Assembly: GCA_021234155.1 (NCBI GenBank)
Contig: JAJEKV010000003.1
Coordinates: 15,486,386-15,550,385, forward strand
DNA length: 64,000 nt
Source of the DNA: Isoetes taiwanensis
Taxonomy: Eukaryota > Streptophyta > Lycopodiopsida > Isoetales > Isoetaceae
Reading direction: 5' to 3'
Both the position numbers and the translations under genes were made by a program. This document shows, one piece after another, positions 36,270 to 48,562 of this stretch. The notes under the pieces were generated by a model, which saw nothing but the letters and a program-made list of their open reading frames with translations, had not been told where the DNA came from and ran no database searches. The first letter of the stretch is position 1, and each line of letters opens with the position of its first letter.

Positions 36270-37376
36270 GGAGCAATAAAAGAAGATGACTTGGAAAAAG
36301 ATGATTTACGGCATCTCTACACAATATTGGTCATTAATGCAAGTGAAGAAAAGCAAGTAAGAGAGGTAAAAGTTCAAAAGAATAGTCAAGATAGAGTACT
36401 ATATGTTGGTGACTTGTTTGGAGAAGAAGATGAGGCTTTTGTTGTTAAATTCTTTGATGAATGGAAGGACGTGTTTGTCTAGGACTATAATGAGCTGATA
36501 GATGTTGATAAAAGTGTGTGTGAATTTGAAATCAAGATAAAGGAAGGCATGAAACCTGTTATGTAGAAACTAAGAAGGATAAATGCATTCTTGCTTGGCC
36601 TAATCAAAGAAGAATTATACAAAATGAAGGATGCTAGTGTCATTTCAGAGATTGTAAATTCTGAATGGTTGTCTCGCATTATCCCTGTAGAGAAAAAGAA
36701 CAAAACAATTAGAATATGTATTGATTATCGGGACTTAAACAAAACAATTATCAAATATTATTATCCCTTACCCTTTTTTGAGGAAGTTTTACATACTATT
36801 GCACGTAGATGTATTCCTTCCTAGATGGTTTCTCAGGATTCATCCAAATCAGCATCAAGGAGGAAGATCAGCCCAAGACTTCTTTCATCACACCATGGGA
36901 AACTTTTGCAATGAGAAGGATGCCCTTTAGACTTGCGACTTCTTCAGCCACATTCCAAAGAGCAATGGACACCATTTTCAAGGATATGCCTTCCTCATCG
37001 TTTAGAGTTTTCTTGGATGACTTACGTTCGAGCACTTCTTGTAAATATCATTTTTGCCTATCTCACCAAGTTATGTTCTTTGTGCAGGAAAGCAGGCGTG
37101 AGCCTAAATCCAAAGAAGTGTGCCTTCTTGTGCTCAAAAGGGGATTTATTGGGTCATGAGGTCTCCATCAAAGGCATTCAAGCAGTTGCAAACAAGGTTG
37201 AAGCTTTAAAAAAGCTTGCTCCTCCAAGAACTCTCAAGCAAGTCAAAAGCTTCCTAGGTATGACCAGCTTCCTCAGAATGTATGTTCCTCACATTTCACA
37301 TACTATCAGCCCTATTTTCAGCCTCACAAAGATAGGGAAGTTTATAAAGAATGAGAGCAAGCACATGCTAGTATAG
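36270..37376 (+). pseudogene. T2 reverse transcriptase remnant
   Basis: 36201-36482 is the linker after the extra RNase H (FFDEWKDVFV, then a TAG). 36591-36824 has RICIDYRDLNKTIIKYYYPL. 36809-37159 has YSFLDGFSGFIQI (motif A), MPFRLATSSATFQRAM (motif B; most relatives have PFGL.NAP) and FLDDLRSS (motif C, F-L-D-D). 36933-37376 continues with LNPKKCAFLCSKGDLLGHEV, the RT thumb. Several stops are present. Confidence 0.85.
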
Positions 37377-37901
37377 TGGAATGAAACTTGTCAAGAAGCA
37401 TTTGAGAGAATTATAGATGTCATATGCCAATCCACTTTGTTGAAACCACCAGATCTTGAAAAGCCTTTCCAATCCTACATTAGTGTTATCAAAAAGGCCA
37501 TAGATTTGGCATTGCTCCAAGATGATATAATTGTCTCCTTTACAAGCAAAATGTGATCTGAAACTGAGCTTAGGTACTCAAGGCTAGAGAAGAGTGCAGT
37601 AGCCTTTATGTTCATGATATATAGGCAAGGACATCTCTTGCAAAGTAACCACATCCAAGTGTTTATGAAGCAAAACCCCATGTCTCTTCTCTTTGCCAAA
37701 AATCAGCCAAAAGCTAAAGTATGTAGATGGGCTTGCAAAGTTCAAACTTATGATATTAGTGTGAAAGTGGTCAATCTTGTTAATAATCCAAGCTCCTATC
37801 TCCCCAATGCTGTATTTGAATATGAAGATCAAGAGGGATTGGATGAAAATTATTGTACATTGGCTACTAATCTTGTTGCTTTGCAAGAGAAGAAATATTA
37901 G
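37377..37901 (+). pseudogene. T2 RNase H (usual position) remnant
   Basis: The frame 37608-37901 has HIQVFMKQNPMSLLFAKNQP and CRWACKVQTYDISVKVV, as in T1. The segment between it and the RT thumb has stops. The domain is tethered to RT in the usual gypsy order. Confidence 0.65.
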
Positions 37902-37989
37902 GAGGTACTTGGAGTATAATGAGGTGCCTAAAGATATGACCAGCAGCTAAGAAAGAAGATTCAAAGGAAAGTGCAAGAAATTCAGGCTG

Positions 37990-39140
37990 ATAGGAGAAGT
38001 TTTGTGCAAGGTTGATACGGAAGGAGTGCTGCTAAGATGTGTGGACCTTGAGGAGGCCAAGAAGATCATTGAGGCATGCCATGAAGGTGTTTGTGGAGGC
38101 CATTATGCTGCTGATACAACAGCAAAGAAGATTTTGGCCTACTCTCTTTAAAGATTGCTATGATGCAGTTAAGCTTTGTCATAAGTTTCAAATTTTTGGT
38201 AAAAGAGTGTTGCAGCCAGCTCCTCGCTGCCATAACCTCTCCAGGTCCATTCCAAGTGTGGGGATTTGATTTTATAGATCCCATAGATTCTTCCTCATAT
38301 GCACAACATCAATTCATCCTTGTAGCTACTGATTATTTCATAAAATGGGCTGAGACAGTCCCACTTAGGGAAGCTAATGCCTTTACTACTACAAGGTTTC
38401 TCCACGAAAACATTTGTGCTAGGTTTGGAATCCCATTTAAGATCATATCTGATAGGGGATCCCAATTTATGAGCCAAGCCATAGCCACATTGCTAGTACC
38501 CTCAAAGTTAAACGCACTAAAAGCTCAGCCTACTATCCTCAATAGCAATGGCCAAGCTGAGTCAACAAACAAGGTTCTAAAGTCAATCCTTAAGAGAACC
38601 ATTAGTATCTTCAAAAGGGATTGGCATACCAAGTTACATGATGCCTTATGGGCATATAGAACCACCCTTAAGGGATCCACAAGGCATACACCCTTTAGGC
38701 TTGTATATGGCATGGAGTCTATTGTTCCCATTGAGCTAGAATTGCCCTCTTAGGTTGGCACATCAAATTACTTTGGAAATGGAGGATGCAATAAAGGAAA
38801 GGTGTGTGAGATTAACGTAGCTTCAAGAACACGGGTTTGAGGCTGAGAATGCAATTCTTATCAAGAAAGCCAAAGACATAGCAGCCTTCAAGGCTACTCA
38901 AAGCTTCAAGGTACTTTCAAAATAGGAGAATTGGTGCTTAAATAGAACAAGGCAAGAGAGGATGTAGCAACCAAGTTTGAAAACTTATGGGAAGGCCCTT
39001 TTGAGGTGATTGGAGCAGCAGAAAAAGGTTCCTACTGACCAAGATCTGTTGTTGATGATAGAGAGAGCTACCAAATCCCATTAACATCTTGCATTTGAAG
39101 AGGTATTGGCAGCAACATCTTGCCTTGAGCTTATTTGAGT
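37990..39140 (+). pseudogene. T2 integrase remnant
   Basis: EEAKKIIEACHEGVCGGHYA (about 38050-38115) is the start of the HHCC zinc domain. 38160-38753 is the core: Asp37 in VWGFDFIDP, Asp98 in ISDRGSQF and Glu134 in GQAESTNK, with 35 residues between the last two (DD35E). About 38930-39120 holds the C-terminal KFENLWEGPFEVIG and NPINILHLKRYWQQHLAL in broken frames. No chromodomain is present. Confidence 0.85.
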
Positions 39141-39946
39141 AGTATTAGATTGTGATTTGTAGGTAGGATAGTTTAGATGCTTTTGAGTTGCTGATCACTC
39201 TAAAATCTAAAAAAACAGAAAAAGAAAAGACAAAAAACAAGTCTAGGCATACTAGAAAGTAGTTTAAGAGTTAGTTTTAGGTACTTGCAACAATTAGGCA
39301 AGATTTATGAAAAGTCTAGACTATCTTACATGCTATGGGAAGTATATTGTTGTAACTAATGCAAGGATCAGTGGAGTATATGCAGGTTTTCGCTCATACA
39401 CGGCCATCCTCTTGAGTTCTCTTTACTAAAGTGATTGATTTCCATGCAAGAGCACTGCCATGCTCATTCATACATCTCATTCTCATTTATACATCTTGTT
39501 TTCATTCTCGCAGTCCTTTATATGGTGCTGCTGCCATCCCTGCCATAACAGCAGCCCCTCATGCTAACAAACACTTTGTCATATGCAGGATCACCCTCTC
39601 ATACCTCCATTACATGATAATATGCTCAAGAGTTGTCCCCAATACATGTAAACCTCTTCTATCTCATCATTTCCCAAACACATCCATCAAGTTGCCATCA
39701 CACCTCCATATGGCAACTCCATTTTACTAACTACACACTCACTGGTCATGCATGTTCATCAAATTTATGCTTCCATGATCATTTGCACATCACTTGTCTT
39801 GCCTACCATACTATCTTGCTCTCCTCTCTTGCACAGACCTATGTTTCTAACCATACTTCCACATTGGCAACCATCAAGAACTTTAGAGAACTCATGTGCA
39901 TAACTAGAGGCTGGAGGACCAGCCTATCCTTCTCTATTTGGCATGA

Positions 39947-40907
39947 TGCTGCCACATTTTGGCAGCATAGACAAGCAATGCACACAATTTGCACATTTTG
40001 TCTAACATTTGACTAATACATGTGTGCACGAGCTAGAAGTTTGAAGACTCCCATTTTTGAAGACTCCAAGTTGACACCTATGATGAAGAACCAAGGGAAG
40101 GACATCCATTGGATATCATGCAAGTGTAACAAGGAAGATGAGATTCAAGCAAAACAAGTTGAGTTTAGAGATTGGAAGACCCCTAAAGTTTGAAGTTTGG
40201 AAGACCCCTCAAGGTTCTTTAATATGTGGCTAGTTCCAAGTCATATTGGCATGAGTTTTTTTTCCCAAGGTTTCTTTCAAGATCCTACCATCTTAATCCC
40301 ATCCATGAAACACCCTACATGCTCCACAATCCACATTTCCTTGCCTCATCATCATTTTTCCTAGCCAAAGTTGGCAAAAAGTCTTTTTTCTAGTCAAAAC
40401 ACGTCACACATACATCGCACACCCATCATACATTTACCACCTTTGTGAAAAGCAAAAAAATCTATCAAATTTGGCTATTTCCATGGTCTAAGACCATATT
40501 CTCTCTTTAAAAGCAAGGCTAGAAAGAGAAAGTGCACATTTTCTTCAAACAAGTATGGAAGAGCAAATTATCCAAGTCATTGCATAAAAATTCTAATGGT
40601 ATGTGCACTAGTGCCAAATTGGGTGCCAAATTGTCCACATCATCCTCAAGATGCCAAATATCATCCACATCATCACCTAAGCATATCCATGTCATCATAC
40701 ACGTGTCACTTACCTCAATACTTATTTTTCAAAAATTTTGACCTGAGAAAAGTCATTTTGATACCTTACGTGACGTGTCATCACCTCATTATGCCACATC
40801 ATTCCCCAAGTACATCCACAACATCATACACATGTCATCCACATCACCACCACCTCACAAAAGTTTTGATTAGAAAAAAGTCCTTTTGCCACCTCACTTG
40901 ACACATC
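39947..40907 (+). repeat. T2 3' LTR, first part
   Basis: It starts TGCTGCCACATTTTGGCAGCA and matches the copies at 5158 and 6705 closely up to 'cacctcacttgacacatc', where it switches to a more diverged copy. No clear polypurine tract precedes it. Confidence 0.8.
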
Positions 40908-42470
40908 GAAGTAGGATTCAAGTAAAACAAGCTAGAGTTTGAAGATTGGAAGACCCCTCAAGTTGTCTTGGTAGGTGGCTAATTTTGAGTTCTTGGCATG
41001 AGTGTTATTTCACATGAATCACTACTTGAGCTTACCACCTTATTCCTACCCAAGATGCCTTGCTTGCCTCATGTCCCATGTCTCACATTCATCTCCCTTG
41101 GCAAATTTGGCAAATAGCCTTTTCTCTAGTCAAAACATATCACTCATGCGCCATTCATACATCACACATTCATAATGCCTCCATCATCTTGAAGAAGCAA
41201 AAGATTCCACTCAATTTGGCCTCTCACATGATCTAAGGTCATATTCTCTCTCTAAATGTCAAGGAAGAGAGAGAAAGCGCAAAAATTCCTAAGAAGAGCA
41301 TGAAAAAGTCAAACAATCAAGTTGTTACACAAAATTTGCAAGCTTATGTGCACTAGTGCCAAATTGATCCACGTCACCATCTAAAATTGTCAAATCACCA
41401 TCGACATCACCACCAAGCATGCCATGTCATCACATACATGTCACCTTTCATGAGATTTCATCCTTTCAAAATTTTGACCTAAGTAAAGTCATTTTGACAC
41501 TTAGGGGGACATGCCATCATTTCATTATGCCACATCATCACTAATGCCTCCAAATCATCCTACACGTGTCACACACATCATTTCCACCTCACAAAAAGTT
41601 TCTAGAAAAAAGACATTTTGCCAACTTGCTCGACACATCATCATCCCATATTGCCATGTCATCTTCCATTTGCCAACTCACCATACCAACTTGCCACTTC
41701 ATCATATTTTGCCACATTTTGAGTTAAAAAATCCAAATGTTCCTTTTGCAAAAAAGATTCTTTCATGTCATAGAGCATCAAAAAAGATTCCATATGAAAA
41801 AAAGAATAATTAAAAAGACCTTGCTTTTGACCTTCATTTTTTAGTTATTGGGAATCGTGCTAAAGTTCAAAATTTTTTTTTTCCTATCTACCTCCCCAAC
41901 CCAAAAACAAGTCTCTCCCTCATCCAATCTCCCCCCGCCATGTGGTACATACACCCGGGCATGTGGGGCGGTAACGGACCGAATCCCACATGGGCATAGC
42001 ACGTCTGAATTAATACAAAAGGGCCTATATACCCTATCATCTTTTTTGGTAAATGCCTGTGGGATATATTGGCCAAGAATTCTCAAGAACCTTAAATTCG
42101 ATTCATGCCGAGATCTGGCCATCTCTCTTGAATCAACCACCTAATCATGGTAAAACACTTTCGGATCTACTCATTCTAGGCCAAGAACTGCTAAACGAAA
42201 CTAAAAGACAAAGTTATGAGCCGAATTTGCCAAGAACGTGCCGGAAACAGGGGGATTAAGAAGAAGAAATCATGCTTAGAGAATTTCGAGAGCTTTGGGC
42301 GCATGAATTTGACCGAGATCACTCATTTTGGACCGGTTTTGAATGACTGTTGCTTGAATTTGCCTTCCTTGCTTCAGAATCCATGGATTACCTGATGCAA
42401 CAAGATTATTTGTTGTTTTGAAGACGATTTTGATCCTGTGCCCAAGATGGTATAAATTCAATGGTCAATC
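40908..42470 (+). repeat. Diverged copy of the same LTR family
   Basis: It re-enters the LTR at the 'gattcaagtaaaacaag' position and then parallels the 7050-8090 and 12966-13300 sequences with many substitutions, to about 42370-42470. Short frames here are LTR artefacts. The join at 40907 resembles the head-to-tail join at 6704. Confidence 0.65.
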
Positions 42471-43109
42471 AACTATTTATTCAATCCTTATGACTAACTA
42501 GACATGAGCATGTAATGATAAAATGATCAAGATAATGAATTCCCAAATTTACATGAATACTATTACAAATAAACATTGTTCATTTGGTAATTGACTCGAA
42601 TACTGTAGCATATTTGACCGAGAGCACAAGCATACTATTACACGACCATTTCCTGTCTTCACTGTACATGATCTTTGATTGCATCTTAATTTATAGGGCC
42701 AGATCTCACCGAAAGGCGTAGATCCGGCCGCTTAGCAGGCTCCATAGCTATAGCAGATCGGTGCTCGATCTTTCTTCTGTTTCTATATTCAAACCGATAT
42801 TCCCTCCACTGAAATCAACCCTAAATTTACAATTTCATTTCAATGGTCTTAAAAGATATCCCCTTTAAATTTTACCTATGTTGTATAAACCATAGGATCA
42901 ATAATGTTCTAGCCTTTTTCAAATGTTTCCAACACACCTATGTTCTATAAACCATATGTCTATGTGTTTTATCCCTTTTAACAGTCTGCATCTGATCTCC
43001 ACTATATCAAATCCCAACCTTCTTGATCTCAGATAATTTGAAAGAACCTCTTTTTTTAACATTTTCCCTTTCTTTCAAAATGTATGATATTTCATTTAGG
43101 CTGCATACG
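42471..43109 (-). other. Probable copia 3' LTR or flank, unresolved
   Basis: Non-coding, AT-rich. It lies just 3' of the copia RNase H on the minus strand, where the 3' LTR is expected. The 5' LTR is outside the window, so ends cannot be set by comparison. A repeated 'cctatgtt(g/c)tataaacca' occurs at about 42876 and 42938. Confidence 0.35.
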
Positions 43110-43126
43110 ACTGTCACAATAAAGTT
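43110..43126. repeat. 17-bp target duplication, left
   Basis: ACTGTCACAATAAAGTT, identical to 43596-43612. It flanks the 469-bp insertion and is typical of target-primed reverse transcription. Confidence 0.95.
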
Positions 43127-43595
43127 TTTTTTTTTTTGAAGGACGAACAAAAAGTTTATTAATGAGCAAGAATAAGTACAAAATGAATATTTCTCATCTA
43201 GTTGTGTAAACACAAGAAGATGCTGCTGGAACACGAGCCTGCGACACCATGTGCTTACTCCATACTAGATAAGTAAAAGGAGATAAGGCTCTACTTAAGA
43301 GTCTAACTGCATTCAATCTGTAATGGCGTCAAATCCGATATAACTACCGGAATCTCAGGAGAGTTTGAAGGTGTAACTTGGTCCTTTGACAAGACAGTAT
43401 TATCTTCAGCCAAATCAGCCCACTGAAGTGGAACAAAGCGACCACATGCAGCAGAAGGATCAGAATCGCGTATAGCAAGTGCAGAGGAGAGCTGAGATGC
43501 AGAGGTGTTAGAACCCTTAGCTGACTTTCGAGGTTGATGAAGAGTTGGTGGATGTTTAGGTGGAGGGTGGGCACCACGACGATCAATGTCCATGT
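43127..43595 (-). mobile_element. Short retroposon (LINE-4 or retrocopy), minus strand
   Basis: The T-run right after the left duplication is a poly-A tail on the minus strand, so the 469-bp insert has minus orientation. 43303-43593 is open for 96 codons starting MDIDRRGAHPPPK, with GRFVPLQWADLAEDN, a phrase resembling the 'NRFAPL' block near LINE ORF1 domain ends. It is either a 5'-truncated LINE or a retroposed transcript; the parent is not identifiable here. It inserted in the copia 3' region. Confidence 0.8.
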
Positions 43596-43612
43596 ACTGT
43601 CACAATAAAGTT
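43596..43612. repeat. 17-bp target duplication, right
   Basis: Perfect copy of 43110-43126, followed directly by copia sequence. Confidence 0.95.
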
Positions 43613-44209
43613 GAACTGTCTTTCCTCTGTTAACTTTCTTTAAAAGTAACTTTTTGATCCTGAAGAACATCTACAACTCCCATGTCACTTTTAAACTTTG
43701 AGAATTTAATTTCTGGCATACCTTTGGTTAGCACATCTGCAACTTGCTCATCTGTTCTAATATATTGAACTGATATAATATTCTTTGCAACCATATCTCT
43801 GATAAAAATGCACATGTAATTCTATGTGTTTGGTCCTTTGGTGCAGCACTGGATTTCTTGTGATAGCTATGCAACTTAAACTATCTGAGTAAAGCACTGT
43901 AGGCAAATTTTGACATACCTTTAATTCATCTAGAAGACGCCTGGTCCATGCTATCTCCTTTGCTGCCAAGGTTGCTGAGTTATACTCAGCTTCAGCAGTT
44001 GACATGGCTACACAAGATTGTTTCTTGCTTTTCCAAGCAATTGTTGCTCATCCTAGCATCAGACAAAATCCTGAAGTTGATTTTCTAGTGTCTATGTCAC
44101 TACCCCAATCAGCATCTGCATAACCTGTTAGTGTCAGGTCATCATTAGTGTACGTGAGTCCATGATTTATGGTATATTTGAGATATTAACACTCTTTTGG
44201 CTGCAGTGC
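43613..44209 (-). pseudogene. Copia RNase H, 3' part of pol
   Basis: The end of a Ty1/copia polyprotein. Blocks in minus order are GYADADWGSDID (about 44090-44125), MSTAEAEYNSATLAAKEIAW (43946-44005), LYSDSLSCIAITRNP and VADVLTKGM (about 43715-43745). These are the copia RNase H blocks with its Asp and Glu residues. Chromovirus A splits the gene: the preceding part is at 57401. A small deletion near 44190 shifts the frame. The C-terminus is followed by the 17-bp duplication. Confidence 0.9.
44205..44209. repeat. Chromovirus A target duplication, left
   Basis: AGTGC, repeated at 57401-57405 on the other side of the element. Confidence 0.92.
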
Positions 44210-45847
44210 TGTGACGCTCCCTGCTAAATATACGGCGCTCGGCCGTACACTCGACAGGAAATCCCCCATCCGGCTCAACAGCCGCACAGGCCCTCCGTCT
44301 ACCCCGCACTCTAGGGTGACCCTAGTGCGGGGAGGGGACACGAAGGTGTCTTGGCGCGCCCTTCCCCTATGGGCTCCTATAACAGCGGAAGCGATAAACA
44401 TGTCAGAACTAGCATCAACAATACAAATACTACCTCGAAGGGTAGTCCATCACATATCCAAAGGTGCAAAGAACATAGCCACATACCATAAAACGTGAGA
44501 GCTCCTACCCGTGGATCTGACACATAAGGAAGTCGACCGACTGGATAGGCCTCAAGATAGAGCAGACCGAGTCATAACAATGGCGGGGCTGGCATAAGAC
44601 AATGGCTAGGGTTGACCACTCCATCCGCCCCTCCTGTGCATACTTTGCAGATGGGCTAGATCAGGCTCTGGCATGACTCTAACCTTCCGGATACGCAATC
44701 CCATGGCATCACCCATCGGGACTACTCCAGGTTGCATCTCCCTGGTCCGGCCGAGGTAGGAAGGGTTGCATCTCCCCTTCCCGGGTCTAGAGGCTCCACG
44801 GGCGGCTAGAGAATCGTGGACGACACACCCATCTTCACTGACTGAACCCCCAAAACAAGAGCCAAGCCGACACTTGCAACTCTTGAGAGGCAGGGCAACA
44901 CCTTCGCCCCAGGAGGTGTCGGACCCATGCCCGGCCCACACGAAGTGACCGGCCATAAGCCTAGCCCACTATGGGATCCCCCGTAGTCCCCACTCGGCAG
45001 GGATCCTCCCTCCATATTGCCTCTAGCCCCGTTGTGTAGTGCTGAGTCACATCATAGCCTCCATAGCCTGGTGGGTTCCTATGCACAGGCCGCACTCTAA
45101 TAGGAACTAAGGGATCTATACTAGGAACATACTACATATGGCCCTAGGTCTCTACCCCCCTTCCCAACACAAGAGGAACAAACATGATCAACCATCATCC
45201 CATAATCATCATGAACAATATCATATGAACATCTTAACCTAATCATACATATCTAACTATTAGTTAGGGTTCATTGATTAGGGTTCAAGATGTTCAACAA
45301 AGGATCTAGGGTGGCTCTACTCTAGCTACGAAATACTAACCCATCTGGATTGCTAACTCCCAGATGAACCCGACATGGACTCTACTCAACCTACCTCCTC
45401 CAAGCGCTTCCTCCCATCCCCAAGCGTCTCCATGCTCCTTGACGTGGCTCAAGACTTGCTCCCTCTACGATCATACACACCTTCCGTGGCTGCTGCTCCG
45501 TGGCTAGGCTACGACGAGCGATGCTCAAAAAGCGGAGTTTGGCCGTGGATGAGGGTTTAGGTGCTAGGTCAGGGAAAAAGGTCTAGGGTTAGGGTTAGAG
45601 CTAATATAGGTGTGGGTCCACATGGGATGCCACGTGGCACCACTAGGATGAGGCCGTGTGGCGGTTGCCCAATAGGATAAGGCCATGTGGGAATGGGTCT
45701 TATCCTAAGGTTATCTAAGTTAAACAATTAACTTAGATGTGCACCCCTTTGCCACTTTCCAATGCATACAAGGCTACTCGGGTAGACTTGTATGGTGACG
45801 GGTCGAGAATATATGTATATATAGCGATATTCCCCTCGAACGTCACA
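44210..45847 (-). repeat. Chromovirus A 3' LTR
   Basis: A 1638-bp LTR pairing with 55760-57400. Outer end TGTGACGCTCC, inner end CGTCACA. The two LTRs are largely identical; differences cluster at CG or CCG sites and short indels (44220-44270 and 45380-45540). It contains GGGTTAGGGTTAG near 45584-45597, a short telomere-like run in both LTRs. Confidence 0.95.
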
Positions 45848-45858
45848 TTCTCCCCCTT
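45848..45858 (-). other. Chromovirus A polypurine tract
   Basis: On the minus strand AAGGGGGAGAA ends directly at the 3' LTR start, the position of the plus-strand primer for reverse transcription. Confidence 0.85.
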
Positions 45859-46672
45859 AGAACAATGCTGTCCTCAAAGATTGCGCTAAGGTGACGAGGC
45901 TACTCGATCCTGCAAAACAACACACATATACTTAAATTCAACGATCAACTTGTTATTAAAGAGTTAAATGTCAAAATTTAGGCTATATTTGTACTTATAC
46001 AAAATTATATAGCCTTAACAAGGTTACTTCTTACAATAATTCAAAACATTATTATAAGAGTTATTAGGGTTCATAATCTAAATTATGGTTCCCCCATCTT
46101 CTCGTAATGCGCTCCACCTCGATGCTCCTTCTCACTTGCCTGCACATGGAGCACATTACGTTAGTCTAATTAATAAAATTGTGGTTTTAGGGGACCACCC
46201 CCCTTACCAATACCTTGCACTCGATCATGGCCCTTCCGGATTTGAGCTTAAGGACCATTTAAGATGATCCCATCATCGCCCATGATCAAGTGCTACCTTG
46301 TACTCGGTTACCCGGTGCCGAGTACCCCTAGTGCATCATGCCCCAAGGGTTTCAAGCTAGGGAACGTCTCACGATCCCATCATCGCGCATGATCACTTTG
46401 ACCTTCACCATGACCCCCCTACGGCCAGGTGTGCGACCCCCACATCGTGGCATAGGGAGCATCCGACCGATGTCCCATCATCGCGCACCATGCCTTTCCT
46501 TCTCTCTCTCGCATGACCCTATTGGTCATGCGCACCTCTTGGTGCATGTTGGCCTAGAGAACGCCTTAAAGGCTTATCTCATCATCGCCCACGTTCCAAG
46601 ATTCTGGCACATGTATTCTACCAACTAGAGGACATGAGCCAGAACTTAAGGTTAACTAAGAAGCATACTAAG
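45859..46672 (-). repeat. Chromovirus A 3' untranslated region with repeated motif
   Basis: Non-coding between pol and the polypurine tract. The motif CCCATCATCGC(C/G)CA recurs near 46270, 46376 and 46469, with a variant (CTCATCATCGCCCA) near 46579, about 95-110 bp apart. Chromovirus B has one variant at about 62581. The role is unknown. Confidence 0.6.
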
Positions 46673-47560
46673 CTAACCTCCTGGCGAGTCGGGGTCGACC
46701 AGGTCGGAGACGACTCGCCCATCAAACTCCTTCATGAACTCTGGGTATTGCTTCTCCAAATCTTGCTTTAATACCCACGTCGCGTCTTCCACTGGCAAGT
46801 GTTTCCACTTGACCAAATACTGGAGGAACTGAGACCTCCTAGTCTTCTCGAATGACTTATCAAGAAGTAACTCAGGCACGATTTCCACTTGCTCTTCCGT
46901 CATTTCCAACAAAGTTGGAGTATCCAAAACCTCCTCAGGGTTAGGATTGTGCCTTTTTAATAAACTTACGTGGAAAACCTTGTGAACTTTGAGATGGGCC
47001 GGAAGATCCAACTTGTAGGCTTGGGAGCCCACTCTCTCCAAAATCTTGAACGGACCAGCCCACCTAGGGGCAAGCTTCTTGCAACTCCCAATCCGAAGCT
47101 TAGCTTGCTTGACCTTGATCTTCAACCACACGCTATCGCCTACTTTGAACTCTCTTACGGTCCTGTGCTTGTCGGCTACACTCTTCTGCCGACTTCTTGC
47201 TGCTAGGAGGTAACCCCTCACCTCTTCCACCAACTGCTGCATATTTCCTAGCATTTGTTGGGACACCTCAACCTTTGACACGGGATTGTGCCAAGTGTCC
47301 GGGGTTAAGCACTGGTACCCGTAATTTACCATGAAAGGAGACATCTGAGATGACTCCTGTTTGGCACTATTGTAGGCGAATTCCACCAAGTGGATGTACT
47401 CCTCCCACTTGGACTGCTTATTCCACACAAAGCTTCTAAGCATATCTTCAATGATTCGATTCGTCCTCTCCGTCTGACCATCTGTTTGGGGATGATAAGT
47501 CGTGCTCATGGAGAGCTTCGTCGAATGGTGCTGAAGAGATCCCCGCCAAAAAGCACTCAT
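46673..47560 (-). pseudogene. Chromovirus A integrase C-terminal half with chromodomain
   Basis: The 295-codon open part of integrase. HPQTDGQTERTNR (residues 23-35) holds the catalytic Glu31. The chromovirus GPF/Y-type region is GPFKILERVGSQAYKLDLP. Residues 225-275 are a chromodomain: EIVPELLLDKSF, then FLQYLVKWKHLPVEDATWVL, with Trp252 and Trp262 at the usual cage positions. Chromodomains on integrase steer insertion to marked chromatin. The frame is broken upstream (47561-47714), separating the first two catalytic Asp residues, so the copy is not functional as read. Confidence 0.92.
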
Positions 47561-47714
47561 AAACTTGGAATCTCTATCGATATTATCTCCCGAGGCATGC
47601 CATGGAGCCTAAAAAATCTCCTTCACAAATAGCTTGGCAAAGATCTAATCTTTGTCAAGGTAGTTCTACAAGGCACAAAATGTGCCATCTTAGATAATTT
47701 GTCTACTACGACCA

Positions 47715-48521
47715 TCAATGCATCCTTGCCTCAAGAGTCTTGGGGAGTCCCGTGATAAAATCCATACTTACCACTTCCCACTTCGCATTCGCACCTTTAG
47801 AGGTTCCAAGGCACACGGAATTGAAGCTGCTCGCTTTGGTTTGCTGGCACAACTGACACTCGCGAATATATCTTGCTATCTGCTTCTTCATTCCCAGCCA
47901 GAAGTAGCTACTTCGAATCTTGAAGTAGGTCTTCATAAACCCTGCATGCCCTGCTATTGGGCTGTTGTGTGTGTCATGGAGGATTAGCTTCCTTACCCCC
48001 GATGATTCGGGCACACACAACTTATGCTTATGATACAACAAGTTGCCTTCCTTCTTATAATGCTTGAAGGCTTCTCGTTCCTTATCTGTTCTAGCCTCTC
48101 TAGAAAGGCTTTCCCATACCTCCTTGAAATCACCATCGGATGGTAAAGTCTCCTCAATTCTCTTGCCATACCCGCTCGAAAGAGTTGATATAGCATTACA
48201 ATGAATTCTGGTTTCAAGAGGTCTTCTAGAAAGAGCATCGGCGACCACATTCGACTTACCTGGCTTATAAGCAATCTCAAAGTCATACTCTTCTAGGAAT
48301 TCCATCCACCTCCTTTGCCTCAGATTCAGGAGTGGTTGGGTAAAAATGTATTGGAGGCTCTGGTGATCAGTATCTAACTGAAACTTCCTCCCAAGCAAAT
48401 AATGCCTCCAAATACGAAGAGCCCTGACAATCGCTAGAAGTTCCTGATCATGGGTTGGATAGCGCTGCTCGGTGTCGTTCAACTTCTTGGAATCATAAGC
48501 TATTACCCTTCCTTCTTGCAT
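47715..48521 (-). pseudogene. Chromovirus A RNase H and integrase zinc domain
   Basis: Starts within RNase H (VIAYDSKKLNDTEQRYPTHD, DTDHQSLQYIFTQP) and ends it with KPGKSNVVADALSRR. The integrase HHCC domain follows: HDTHNSPIAGHAGF and CQLCQQTKA. The core begins with VVSMDFITGLPK (first catalytic Asp) before the frame is lost. It joins 48563 upstream and 47560 downstream by frameshifts. Confidence 0.9.
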
Positions 48522-48562
48522 AAGGACTCCACCTGTTGCTATCTTGCTTGCATCTGTTGCTA

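Larger units (their letters stand above)
33881..39946 (+). mobile_element. T2: gypsy element internal region, decayed
   Basis: About 6.1 kb between the 5' LTR end and the next TGCTGCCACATTTTGG LTR start. The order is gag, three zinc knuckle positions, protease, extra RNase H, RT, usual RNase H and integrase, as in T1 but on the plus strand. 39140-39946 has no coding signal and lies between integrase and the 3' LTR. Stops and frameshifts occur throughout, but one 466-codon frame survives. Confidence 0.88.

Noticed and set aside
39431-40016. Two plus frames of about 100-127 codons
   Set aside because: They lie in the T2 sequence after integrase and run into the 3' LTR; no recognisable motif.
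45580-45600. Telomere-like GGGTTAGGG words
   Set aside because: Only about two repeats, present in both LTRs of chromovirus A; no array.
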